A program made the position numbers and the translations under genes. A DNA stretch of 64,000 bases from an uncultured Tessaracoccus sp. (GTDB taxonomy: Bacteria > Actinomycetota > Actinomycetes > Propionibacteriales > Propionibacteriaceae): contig NZ_CAMYPD010000006.1 in NCBI RefSeq assembly GCF_947286155.1, forward strand, positions 15,153-79,152. Direction: 5' to 3'. The notes under the pieces are model-generated. The model searched no databases, was not told the origin of the DNA, and worked only from the letters and a program-made list of their open reading frames with translations. This document shows, piece after piece, positions 7,589-15,891 of this stretch; position 1 is the first letter of the stretch; each line of letters opens with the position of its first letter.

Positions 7589-8895
7589 TGCAACGCCCCG
7601 AGGTGCATCTCACGGATACCCCCTGGCAGTTCCCAACACCCGAAATCCACACCCTGGGCAACGGCCTGACCGTGTGGCATTTCCCCATGCCAGGCCAGAA
7701 CGTGGCGGCCTTCGAGCTCGTCCAACCGATTCGTCTCGTCGACGAGCCCCAGACGCTGGAAGGAGTTGCGACGATCGCACTCCACGCGCTCGACGAGGCG
7801 ACACGCTCGCACCCGGACATGCAAGAGCTCGTCGACGCACAAGGGGCTGCATTCCACGCATCCGCCTCGCATCATTCCACTCGGATCGGCGGCCTGGTGC
7901 CCGCCCGACGCTTCGCCGAGTTCTTACCGCTACTCGACGAAATCCTGAGCGAGCCCGCCTACCTCGACGACGACGTCGCGCTGCATATCGAGGCGCAAAC
8001 CGCCGCCTACCTCACCCGGCTCAGCTCCCCCACCGCCGCCGCGAGCGTAGCCATGCGAGCAGCGCTCTACGGCGAAGACCAGCGACGTGGCCGCCCCGCG
8101 GCTGGCACCCCGGCGACGCTCGCGAACATCACACGCGATGATGTTGCCGCCTGGCATACCACGCAGTTCTCCCCGCAACAAGCGACGTTGATCGTCGTCG
8201 GCGACTTGCCGTCAGTCGATACCTCCGCACTCGAAGCATGGACCGCACCTGCTCAGCGCACGCCACTCATCGAGTCTGAGCCCCGCAAAGGGCGGACGAT
8301 CATCGTCGATTTTCCTGACGCGGTGCAGGCCACCATCCAAGTGGCCGAGCGGAGCATCCCCCGCACGCATCCGCTGTGGGCGTCCGCACGCCTGGCTGGG
8401 CATGTCATCGCAGGAGGGTTCGCGAGCCGGCTCAACCTCGAGCTGCGCGAGCGTCTTGGATACACCTACGGCATTGGCGGAGGATTCGCTCCCGATCCGA
8501 CGGGCAGCCTGCTCCAGGTGCACACGAACACCCGCACCGACGTCGCAGCCGATGCGCTGCCGCGCATCCTCGATGCGTTCCGTCTCGATGCGCCGATCCA
8601 GCCAGACGAGCTCGAGGACGCGAAGGCGTTCAGAATCGGCATCGCTCCGCTCGCCAATGAAACCTCGGCAGACATCGCAACGCAGGCCGCCGCACTCGCC
8701 GAAGCCGGCATGCATACCGACTTCATCAACCAGCACACCGAGGCACTGAGGTCTGTCACGCCGAGCGAAGCCAGCGACGCGTGGCGCTCGCTGGTGGATC
8801 CCGACGATATGACCATCGTGGTCGCCGGCGATGCGCGCGCCTTAGCTCCGCAGCTCGACGAGTACTCTCCCGAGGTCGTCGAGCTCGGAACGTAG
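7588..8895 (+). CDS. M16-family peptidase-like subunit lacking the zinc motif
   Basis: This 435-residue M16 homologue begins at the ATG overlapping the stop of the previous gene. The position of the HxxEH motif reads ALHALDEATRSH, so the zinc ligands are lost and it cannot be a peptidase on its own. It keeps the R/Y substrate-binding region late in the protein (RLNLELRERLGYTYGIGGGF) typical of the non-catalytic partner. By analogy with two-subunit M16B enzymes and mitochondrial processing peptidase it should dimerise with the upstream subunit (inference). An open frame extends far upstream of 7588 but lies on top of the first M16 gene and is not coding. Confidence 0.88.
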   Translation: MQRPEVHLTDTPWQFPTPEIHTLGNGLTVWHFPMPGQNVAAFELVQPIRLVDEPQTLEGVATIALHALDEATRSHPDMQELVDAQGAAFHASASHHSTRIGGLVPARRFAEFLPLLDEILSEPAYLDDDVALHIEAQTAAYLTRLSSPTAAASVAMRAALYGEDQRRGRPAAGTPATLANITRDDVAAWHTTQFSPQQATLIVVGDLPSVDTSALEAWTAPAQRTPLIESEPRKGRTIIVDFPDAVQATIQVAERSIPRTHPLWASARLAGHVIAGGFASRLNLELRERLGYTYGIGGGFAPDPTGSLLQVHTNTRTDVAADALPRILDAFRLDAPIQPDELEDAKAFRIGIAPLANETSADIATQAAALAEAGMHTDFINQHTEALRSVTPSEASDAWRSLVDPDDMTIVVAGDARALAPQLDEYSPEVVELGT

Positions 8896-8921
8896 CCCGT
8901 CGGCTACTCCCCGTCGAGCTC
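8881..8921. terminator. two-part palindromic hairpin spanning both convergent stop codons
   Basis: Outer arms GAGCTCG/CGAGCTC and inner arms GTAGCC/GGCTAC with a 4-base loop form a nested hairpin. It covers the TAG stops of the M16 gene and of the UPF0182 gene. There is no T-run, so termination efficiency is uncertain. Confidence 0.5.
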
Positions 8922-11894
8922 CTTGATGGCTTCTTCCACCTTGGCCTTGGCTTCGTCGTTCTTCTTCTGATACTCGGCCAGATTGCCCTGGCGCAGTGCC
9001 TTCTGTGCCTCCTCAAAGAGCGTCTGGGCTTCGTCCAACTTCGCCCGTGCCTGGTCGCCGCCTCCAGGTTCTGCCGGCTGAGGCGTCGGAGACGGGCTCG
9101 CCGAAGGCGGCGTCGTCTCGACCGGGGAGCTCGCAGGCTTCGACGGCTGTTCCGACGGCTTCTCAGCCCCCTCATCCGACGGTTTCTCCTTGTCGTCGGA
9201 CGCCTCTGGGGATTTGCCCTCGACTCGCTCGCCCGTTTGGGCGCCAGCGTCGCCTTGGAATACCTGGTCGAGTGCCGCCTGCAGCGTGTCGCCAATACCC
9301 ACCTTTTCGCCGAAGCGCACGACGATGAAGCGCAGCGCCGGGTAGCCGCCCGACGTGGAGCTCGTTTGCGTGTAGATCGGCTGCACGTACAGCAGGCCAC
9401 CACCGAGCGGAAGTGTGAGCAGGTTGCCGAAGATGGCCTTCGTGTCCGATCCCTCGCGGTTGAACGGCAACAGGCGGTCGGCAACCTGTTCGTCGGTGCG
9501 AATGGCGTTGTACGTCTGGCCTGGGCCAGGAATCTGCTGTTCGTCGGAGAGCTTCAGCACCCGCAATCGGCCGTAGTCCTCGCTCGTCGCATCGGCGTTC
9601 GCAGACATGTACACCGAGAGGTTCTCGCGGCCCTTCGGCACGAAGATCGTCGTGTTGGCGTAGTGGGGCTTCTGGTCCTCTGGCCAGCGGATGGTGAGGA
9701 AATACGGCGGTTCCTTCTGCTTATTCTCGCCGCCGCGCACGGGATCGTTAGGCACCTGCCACACGTCCGACTGCTGGTACCAGGTGTCACTGCTCGTCGT
9801 GTGGTAGCGCCCCAGAATCTCGCGCTGCACCTTGAATAAATCCGCCGGGTACCGGAGGTGCTCCAACAGCTCCTGGGAAATTTCGCTCTTGGGCTTGACC
9901 GTTCCGGGGTAGACCTCACTCCAGGTCTTCAAGATCGGATCGGTCTCATCCCACTCGTACAAGGTGACGGTGCCGTCGTAGGCATCGACGGTGGCCTTCA
10001 CCGAGTTGCGAATGTAGTTGACTTCCTGCCCGGTCGGCTGAATCGCGCTGCTTTGTCCTCGCGAATCCGAGATAGCCGACGTGTAATTGATGCGCTGCGA
10101 GTTCGGGAACTGATCGGTGGTGGTGTACCCGTCGATGATCCAGACGATCTTCCCGTTGACGACGCTCGGGTAGGGGTCGGAATCCAGCGTCAGCCATGGC
10201 GCGACTTCCTGCACGCGATGCAGCGGCACGCGATTGAACATGAGCTTGGACTCGTCGTTCACACGCTCGGAGAGCATCAAGTTGATGTCACCGAGACGAA
10301 CCGCGAACATCAGTCTGGCCGCGAGGTTACCGATGGGAACGCCGCCTTGACCGGTGTAGGTGTAGCGCGACTCGGTACGCCCCTCACCACCGGTGGGGGT
10401 GTCGAGTTCGACGGGGGCTTGGCCCTCGGGCGCGCCGACGACCACCCAGTCACCCGACCGCTCGCCGTAGTAGATGCGCGGTTCGTGCTCGTCGACGAGC
10501 CCCACCGTCGGGATGCCTCCCGAGAAGAAGACGGGTTCACCGTTGTTGTGCCGCTGGTTGCCGTACGCGGCGACCATGCCGTAGCCGTGCGTGTAGACGG
10601 TGCGCTGGTTGTTCCAGGTGACTTCCGCATTCGACGCCGCGAAGTCCAGTTCACGCACAGCCACGACTGCGTCGGTGGGCTTGCCGTCGATCACGTAGCG
10701 GTCGACGTCGAGGGTCTTCGGGAAGCGGTAGTAACCACGCACCTGCTGCAGCTGCTCGTAGGTATCGCCAACGATCGCCGGGTCAATCAGACGAATAGCA
10801 GGAAGCGCCTCTGCGTCAGCCCGCAGCTGACCTGCGGCCACCTTGGTTGTGGCCTCGTAGTCAGTGATCTCGATGTCATCGATGCCGTACGCCTCGCGCG
10901 TGGTCTTGAGGTGTTTGCCGATGTACTCGCGTTCCTTGTCGGGCTCGTTCGGGAGCACCTGGAACTCCTGCACGACCCACGGGTAGGGGCCGCTCAGCAA
11001 CAGCGACGACACCAGCAGCAGCGCGACCGATACCCCAGGGATGGACCAGCGCACCTTCCACGCATTCGCGAAGCACACCAGCGCGACGAGCACGATAATG
11101 CCGGTGAGGATCAGCTGAGCAGGGATACGCACGGTGTCGTCAGTGAACGCAACACCAGTGAAGTTGCGGTTGCGCGCAGTGAGATACGCATAGCGGCCGA
11201 GAAACGCATTGGCAGCCAACACGAGCAGCGTGATGCCCGCCAGCACGGAGAGCTGCCGATGCGCACCAAGATTCGTCTTCGTGTTCCCTGCCCTTGAGAG
11301 GGCTTTGACGTTCATCGAACCCGTGAGGAAGTGCACGACGAGGCACCCGATCGTGGCGCTGGCCATCGCCATCAGCAAGAAACCGACAACGTACTTGATC
11401 AGCGGAAGGTAGAAGACGTAGAACGATGCGTCGAGGCCGAAGTACGGGTCGTGTTGGCCAAACGGCTGTGCCCGCCAGGCAGCGAGGAACGTATCCACCT
11501 GCGCGAGCGCGCTGATGCCCGAAAACAGGCCCAGAATCGTCGCAGGCACCGCCATGATGAACTTCGACTTCGCATCTAACGCGTCGCGGGCTTGGATCAG
11601 CAGCTCAGAATCGAGGTTCGCCCGTCGCACGTTCGGGCGCAACCGGTACGCGATGGCGAACGACGAGAACGTGATGCCGAACATGAGCAGCGCGAATACC
11701 GCGAAAAGCACGATCTGCGTGACGAGCCTCGTCGTGAACACCGTCGCAAAATCCACCGACTGGAACCACCACCAGTCTGTGCTGATCCTGGCGCCGATCA
11801 CCAACGCAAAGATGAGCGCCGCGAGGATGCCGATGAACCACGGCAGTACTCGGCGGCCTTCGTGGGGTGCTTCCGTGGCGTGTGCTTCACTCAC
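8904..11894 (-). CDS. UPF0182 family large membrane protein
   Basis: This 996-residue protein belongs to the UPF0182/COG1615 family of actinobacterial and cyanobacterial membrane proteins with no defined biochemical role. The N-terminal third has about seven membrane segments (first at about 19-38; conserved STDWWWFQSVDF follows), then a large extracytoplasmic domain containing YTHGYGMVAAYGN, NYIRNSVKATVDAYDG and LWEWD-like motifs. The C-terminus carries a low-complexity acidic Pro/Ser/Glu linker at roughly 885-945 and a final charged helix with predicted coiled coil. The GTG start overlaps the stop of the PPA1309-family gene (GTGA). Its mycobacterial counterpart also sits next to the Lon-like PDZ gene, so the association is old. 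Confidence 0.93.
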   Translation of the reverse strand: MSEAHATEAPHEGRRVLPWFIGILAALIFALVIGARISTDWWWFQSVDFATVFTTRLVTQIVLFAVFALLMFGITFSSFAIAYRLRPNVRRANLDSELLIQARDALDAKSKFIMAVPATILGLFSGISALAQVDTFLAAWRAQPFGQHDPYFGLDASFYVFYLPLIKYVVGFLLMAMASATIGCLVVHFLTGSMNVKALSRAGNTKTNLGAHRQLSVLAGITLLVLAANAFLGRYAYLTARNRNFTGVAFTDDTVRIPAQLILTGIIVLVALVCFANAWKVRWSIPGVSVALLLVSSLLLSGPYPWVVQEFQVLPNEPDKEREYIGKHLKTTREAYGIDDIEITDYEATTKVAAGQLRADAEALPAIRLIDPAIVGDTYEQLQQVRGYYRFPKTLDVDRYVIDGKPTDAVVAVRELDFAASNAEVTWNNQRTVYTHGYGMVAAYGNQRHNNGEPVFFSGGIPTVGLVDEHEPRIYYGERSGDWVVVGAPEGQAPVELDTPTGGEGRTESRYTYTGQGGVPIGNLAARLMFAVRLGDINLMLSERVNDESKLMFNRVPLHRVQEVAPWLTLDSDPYPSVVNGKIVWIIDGYTTTDQFPNSQRINYTSAISDSRGQSSAIQPTGQEVNYIRNSVKATVDAYDGTVTLYEWDETDPILKTWSEVYPGTVKPKSEISQELLEHLRYPADLFKVQREILGRYHTTSSDTWYQQSDVWQVPNDPVRGGENKQKEPPYFLTIRWPEDQKPHYANTTIFVPKGRENLSVYMSANADATSEDYGRLRVLKLSDEQQIPGPGQTYNAIRTDEQVADRLLPFNREGSDTKAIFGNLLTLPLGGGLLYVQPIYTQTSSTSGGYPALRFIVVRFGEKVGIGDTLQAALDQVFQGDAGAQTGERVEGKSPEASDDKEKPSDEGAEKPSEQPSKPASSPVETTPPSASPSPTPQPAEPGGGDQARAKLDEAQTLFEEAQKALRQGNLAEYQKKNDEAKAKVEEAIKELDGE

Positions 11895-12406
11895 GCTTCG
11901 CTCCTCAAGGTCTGGGCCAGGGCATCGGGCAGGTTGGGGATGACGTCGGTGCCTTGCAGTAGATCGTCGGGGTGCGACTTGATGCGAGCCAATCCGTAGC
12001 GGGAACCGTCACGCAGCACCCCGACGACGGCGCGCACGTCCTGATGCTCTGGATGGTTCCGCACAAACTCGACAGCTTCGTCGTCCCTCTCGGGCACGTC
12101 CGCTTCAAAGGCGCTCGGCAGGAAGGTGCGCTCCAAGCTGAGGGCAACACCTTCCACCGTGTCAGGAAAGTAGATGCTCGCCAGGCGTTCGAATAGGTCT
12201 TCCCCAGCATGGAACTCGTCTTGTTCCACCGCGCTCATGCCATCGTCGACACCTTCTGGCACACGCCCCGCCAACTGCGGTTCCATCTGCAAGAGTTCAC
12301 GGGTGCTAACGAGCGCAAACAGGCGGGCTGGCTGGTCCCAGCCCAGCTCCGAGACGTGCCGTTCGACATCGAGCAGCACTGCGATCAGTCGTGAAGGATC
12401 ACTCAC
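11891..12406 (-). CDS. PPA1309 family protein, function unknown
   Basis: This 171-residue soluble protein matches what I know of the actinobacterial PPA1309 family, named after a Cutibacterium acnes gene. It contains the run VERHVSELGWDQPARLFALV near the N-terminus, a conserved LASIYFPDTVEG segment in the middle, and RYGLARIKSHPDD with NLPDALAQTL near the end. I chose the GTG at 12406, which overlaps the stop of the PDZ gene by 8 bases; the longer frame upstream lies within that gene. No catalytic motif is visible. It is coupled to the Lon-like PDZ gene upstream and the UPF0182 gene downstream, so the three probably act on the same envelope process (inference). Confidence 0.82.
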   Translation of the reverse strand: MSDPSRLIAVLLDVERHVSELGWDQPARLFALVSTRELLQMEPQLAGRVPEGVDDGMSAVEQDEFHAGEDLFERLASIYFPDTVEGVALSLERTFLPSAFEADVPERDDEAVEFVRNHPEHQDVRAVVGVLRDGSRYGLARIKSHPDDLLQGTDVIPNLPDALAQTLRSEA

Positions 12407-13442
12407 AGGTGGCAACCTCCGCTTCGTTTCCTTCTTGGATGTACTGGAGCGATGCGATCGCGTCGCGCAACGTGGAGACGGGGACAAGCCGCATCTTCGT
12501 CTTGAAATCGCCGACTGCCTCACAGTTGTCTCTCGGCAGGAGGAACACCGTCGCGCCTTCCTTCTCAGCGCCAGTCATCTTCTCCTGGATGCCCCCGATG
12601 GCACGCACCTGCCCACTCGGATCAATCTCGCCTGTACCCGCCACGGTGAGATCACCCATCAGCTTGCCAGCGGTGATCTTGTCGTAGATACCCAGAGCAA
12701 ACACCAGCCCGGCGCTCGGCCCGACGATGTCGTTGCTCAACCCGTAGGTGACCTTTGGCGCGTACTCATACCCCACCGCCAACCCGATGCCAATGATTGC
12801 CCGCGACGGATCCTGCGACGAAGCCACGGTCGTCACATCAGCCTTGTGCTCCTTGCCCCCACGCAGCACCTTGAGACTGACGACCGTACCGACGTTGGCC
12901 GAACCAATAGTTTTCGCAACGTCGGCCGTCGTTTCGACTGGGTTCCCGTTCACTTCGACGATCAAGTCGCCAGGGTGCAGCACGTCACCCGATGGCCCGT
13001 TGACGACGACGCTGGACACCATAGGGCGCTCCGTGACGGGAATGCCCGCGGCGCGCAGGGCCGCGACGATGGCATTGTCGCGCGAGGTATCCATAGACGC
13101 GACGGCTTCCTGGGTGATCTCGTCGTCGGATTTTCCGGGCGGATAGATCAAGTCGCGGGGCATCGCGTCGGACCCCTCACCGAAGTACACCAGCATGGCT
13201 TCAGGAAGGCTCACCGAGGTGTCCACTTTCGACGTCGACACCAGCGTGAGCAGCAACCGACCTGTGGGCTCATGCGTCTCCACACCATCGACGCCGATCA
13301 CCGGGCCCTGCTCGGTCTCACCGAGCACATCAATGGGTTGGCCAGGCCGCCACGTGACGTATGGGACGGGAGTCAGCACGAGAATCGCCGCGAACACGAC
13401 GAACAACACCGACGACGAAATCGCCACGGCATTGCGGTTCAC
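12399..13442 (-). CDS. membrane-anchored PDZ and Lon-like (S16) serine protease
   Basis: This 347-residue protein starts at GTG 13442 after GGGAGAGG. One membrane segment at about 7-26 anchors it, with the rest outside. Residues about 140-205 form a PDZ domain (HPGDLIVEVNGNPVET). The C-terminal domain is a Lon protease fold with the catalytic Ser243 in GPSAG and Lys288 in AIGGIQEKM, so the Ser-Lys dyad is intact while the AAA domain of true Lon is absent. Such proteins (YlbL/Rv3194c type) are thought to process envelope proteins; in Bacillus the homologue is linked to a cell-division inhibitor. It heads the minus-strand operon with the PPA1309 and UPF0182 genes and is divergent from the zinc metalloprotease gene. 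Confidence 0.9.
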   Translation of the reverse strand: MNRNAVAISSSVLFVVFAAILVLTPVPYVTWRPGQPIDVLGETEQGPVIGVDGVETHEPTGRLLLTLVSTSKVDTSVSLPEAMLVYFGEGSDAMPRDLIYPPGKSDDEITQEAVASMDTSRDNAIVAALRAAGIPVTERPMVSSVVVNGPSGDVLHPGDLIVEVNGNPVETTADVAKTIGSANVGTVVSLKVLRGGKEHKADVTTVASSQDPSRAIIGIGLAVGYEYAPKVTYGLSNDIVGPSAGLVFALGIYDKITAGKLMGDLTVAGTGEIDPSGQVRAIGGIQEKMTGAEKEGATVFLLPRDNCEAVGDFKTKMRLVPVSTLRDAIASLQYIQEGNEAEVATCE

Positions 13443-13550
13443 GGCCTCTCCCTTCGCACGTTCACCACGACACAGTACCAACGTTCAGCAAGGAGGATGA
13501 CGCCCGCTTGCGCGGTACGGTTCAATGGATGACCTAGGAGGTGGTCGCCC

Positions 13551-14873
13551 GTGACGCAACCAGGTGGCTTCAATTTCGAGGAAATCCGCAAGATGATGGA
13601 GCAGATGGGCATCCTCGGAGCCGACGGAGACATCGATTTCGAGGCCGTCATGCAGCGCATGCAGCAGATGCAGTCGAGGGGCGGCGCCATGATCTTCGGC
13701 ATGCCTGGCGCGGATCAGAATCCCGACGCCGTGTGGCTCACCACCATTACCGCCGCCAAGCACGCGCTCCAAGACGCTGGGCCAGACCCCGACCTTCAAC
13801 CGCGAGAGCAAGACGTCGTCGTCGACGCGGAACGTCTCGCGCAGTCATGGTTGGACGAGTTCACCACGTTCAAAGCTCCTGGCCTGCCTGCGCGGCTCAG
13901 CACCCGCGCACAGTGGCTCGACGACACCAGCGCAGGGTGGCGGTCGATCGTCGAACCAATCATCGACGGTCTCGCAGATGCACTGCAACGCAGCTCGTCA
14001 GAAGGAGCTGCGGAGATGGAGGGCTTCGATCTCGGATCTGTGATGGGTCCGCTGATGCGCCAATCGGCGTCGGCCATGTATCGCGAACGCTTGAAGCGAG
14101 TACTCGCCAAGGTAGCGCGGGACACCCTCACTGGCACAGAGATCGGTTTTAATCTTGCCGCCAGGAACGATGTCGTGGTGATCCCTGCGAACGTTGCCGA
14201 CTTCACGCAAGATCTCGACGCGGACGAGTCGGACATGATGCTCCTGCTCTTGCTGCGCGAGGCGGCTAGGCAGCGGCTCTTCGCCAACGTCGGTTGGCTC
14301 TCCCCACAGCTCCAAGCACTGATGACGCACTATGCGCGCGAAATCACCATCGATCTCGACGCGATCACCGATCGGTTGTCGCCAGACAATCTCGAACAGA
14401 TGTCACTCGAAGATCTCACCAGAATCGGTGAAGAGGTACAGGTGTCGTTCTTCCGCCCCGCGAGCACCGAGACGCAGATCGAAATCCTCGAACGCCTCGG
14501 CGCCCTCCTCGCACTCGTCGAGGGGTGGGTAGATCACGTGGTGCAGCACACCCTCAACAAGTGGATGCCGCACGCGCCCGAGCTGGTCGAGGTGCTCCGG
14601 CGTCGACGCGCCGCCGAATCGCCCGTTCGGTCAGTGCTGCGCGAACTCATCGGGCTCGAACTCACGCCGCGCCTCGTGCGCGACGCGAACAATCTCTGGG
14701 GCGCGCTCGAACACGACCGGGGCATCGAGGGACGCGACGCGATCTGGTCGCACCCCGACCTGATCCCCACCGCGAAGGACCTCGCTGACCCGATGGCGTT
14801 CGTCGCGAAGGGCAAGGAACCCCCCGCATCGGATGACCTCGACGACGAACTGCGCAAGCTCCTCGACTCGTGA
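13551..14873 (+). CDS. zinc-dependent metalloprotease, DUF2342 family
   Basis: This 440-residue protein begins at GTG 13551 with a clear AGGAGGT site. It opens with a Gly/Met-rich helix segment (FNFEEIRKMMEQMG). It matches the actinobacterial DUF2342 family, annotated as zinc-dependent metalloprotease or F420-associated, with the typical C-terminus containing LRELIGLELTPRLVRDAN, LWGALE and WSHPDLIPTAKDLADP. In mycobacteria the homologue (Rv3195) is also divergent from the Lon-like PDZ gene, so gene order supports the call. No signal peptide is present. The biochemical activity of this family is poorly established, so the protease label is a family name and not a demonstrated function. Confidence 0.85.
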   Translation: MTQPGGFNFEEIRKMMEQMGILGADGDIDFEAVMQRMQQMQSRGGAMIFGMPGADQNPDAVWLTTITAAKHALQDAGPDPDLQPREQDVVVDAERLAQSWLDEFTTFKAPGLPARLSTRAQWLDDTSAGWRSIVEPIIDGLADALQRSSSEGAAEMEGFDLGSVMGPLMRQSASAMYRERLKRVLAKVARDTLTGTEIGFNLAARNDVVVIPANVADFTQDLDADESDMMLLLLLREAARQRLFANVGWLSPQLQALMTHYAREITIDLDAITDRLSPDNLEQMSLEDLTRIGEEVQVSFFRPASTETQIEILERLGALLALVEGWVDHVVQHTLNKWMPHAPELVEVLRRRRAAESPVRSVLRELIGLELTPRLVRDANNLWGALEHDRGIEGRDAIWSHPDLIPTAKDLADPMAFVAKGKEPPASDDLDDELRKLLDS

Positions 14874-14945
14874 GGCGTCGACGCGCTGCAGTCACCCGCG
14901 AGTCCAGTTGACGTTTCCGCCGGAGTAGGGCCAAACTTAGTTCTT

Positions 14946-15001
14946 GTGAGTCCTGTGGGGCTCGCCCGCAGGGGAAGGCGGGTAGAGCTCGCAGGGCTCA
15001 C
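14946..15001 (+). other. strong imperfect hairpin upstream of the DUF5679 gene
   Basis: Three nested stems fold this 56-base stretch: GTGAGTCCTG with CAGGGCTCAC (10 bp, one wobble), GCTC with GAGC, and CCCGC with GCGGG around an 8-base loop. No T-run follows on either strand. It may end the metalloprotease transcript or be a structured leader of the gene starting at 15089. Confidence 0.5.
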
Positions 15002-15088
15002 CTTATGTGAAGCACCGTGTCCGTCCATGATTGGACACCGCGGTCGTTGCCGGCGCCGTCGGTGACATCCAACAACCTAGGAGGAAAC

Positions 15089-15250
15089 ATGGCTGAAGAG
15101 ACTTGGGAAGGCGAGTTCTACTGCGTGAAGTGCAAGGCTAAGCGCAACGCCAAGGGCAATGTCGTCGTGAACGACAAGGGCACCAAGATGGCCAAGGGCA
15201 AGTGCCCCGAATGCGGCACCAACCTGAACCGCATTCTCGGTCGCGCCTGA
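15089..15250 (+). CDS. DUF5679 zinc-ribbon small protein
   Basis: This 53-residue protein starts at an ATG preceded by a near-perfect GGAGGAAAC site. Two CxxC pairs (CVKC near residue 11 and CPEC near residue 39) flank a basic hairpin (KRNAKGNVVVNDKGTKMAKG), giving a classic zinc ribbon. It matches the actinobacterial DUF5679 family. The basic character and Lys-rich loop suggest nucleic-acid or ribosome contact, but no function is established. It is a single-gene unit followed by a strong terminator, and the excellent ribosome site predicts high expression. Confidence 0.85.
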   Translation: MAEETWEGEFYCVKCKAKRNAKGNVVVNDKGTKMAKGKCPECGTNLNRILGRA

Positions 15251-15265
15251 TCGCAACCTAACGCT

Positions 15266-15295
15266 GTGGGTCGGCACCTTCGGGTGTCGGCCCAC
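15266..15295 (+). terminator. terminator of the DUF5679 gene
   Basis: A 13-bp stem (GTGGGTCGGCACC with GGTGTCGGCCCAC, two G-T pairs) closes on a TTCG tetraloop 15 bases after the stop codon. It is followed by GTTGCGTTCT, a weak T-rich tail. Confidence 0.8.
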
Positions 15296-15369
15296 GTTGC
15301 GTTCTGGGAGTTATCCACAGCCGACGATTCTCCCCTTATATTGACCCGACCACGTGTGACACTGCATGC

Positions 15370-15891
15370 ATGATCGTGCTAGTTTCTGAACACACTGCCG
15401 GACCGCCCGCATCGACGACGATGCGCTATCACCGCGTCTCCCCCGCCGAGGCATTGGCTGATCTCGGGTTCGCCGTCGGCGCTGAGGTCGTCGTGCTCGA
15501 GTTCGCGCCGGGATCCTATCCGCTCTTGGAAGCGCACGCCTTCCAACTCAGCCCGACGCTCTACGCCTGGGCGAGTGCAACCACAGGCACTGTCGGGCCG
15601 TTGCTGTCGCCCGGAACAACGCCATGCCCTTCCTGCATCGCACTCCCCCGCCTCGACCCCACACCTGCCGCTGCGCACCTTCTGGCGTGGGCAATGGCTG
15701 GCGCCGCCGTTGAATTGTACGCGCTGCAGCACCACCTCGACGGCACGCTGGCCGGGCGCGCACTGTGCTGGGACGAACGCAGCGGCAGTATCGCGACGAC
15801 GCCTACCCACCGTCGCCCAGGCTGCCGAACCCCGGGCTGTGCCACGGTAGTCGCAGCTGGCGGCTCAGCCCTCACGCATGCTGGGCGATAA
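15370..15891 (+). CDS. reduced ThiF/TOMM-cyclodehydratase-like protein
   Basis: This 173-residue protein has two cysteine pairs: CPSC near residue 88 and CRTPGC near residue 154. The stretch between them (HLLAWAMAGAAVELYALQHHLDG, then GRALCWDERSG) resembles the zinc-binding half of actinobacterial ThiF-like proteins annotated as TOMM leader-peptide-binding or cyclodehydratase components. The usual N-terminal part of about 120 residues is missing, so it is shorter than the family norm of roughly 300. Mycobacteria have a ThiF-like gene (Rv3196) at the matching place between the metalloprotease and uvrD2, which supports orthology. The end overlaps convergently with uvrD2 by 20 bases. No precursor peptide was found. 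Function unknown. Confidence 0.55.
   Translation: MIVLVSEHTAGPPASTTMRYHRVSPAEALADLGFAVGAEVVVLEFAPGSYPLLEAHAFQLSPTLYAWASATTGTVGPLLSPGTTPCPSCIALPRLDPTPAAAHLLAWAMAGAAVELYALQHHLDGTLAGRALCWDERSGSIATTPTHRRPGCRTPGCATVVAAGGSALTHAGR

Noticed and set aside
9858..11297. Plus-strand frame opposite UPF0182
   Set aside because: His/Arg/Asp-rich shadow of a clear membrane protein gene.
15311..15319. Perfect DnaA box TTATCCACA
   Set aside because: Single copy without clustered boxes, AT-rich region or dnaA/dnaN genes; not an origin.
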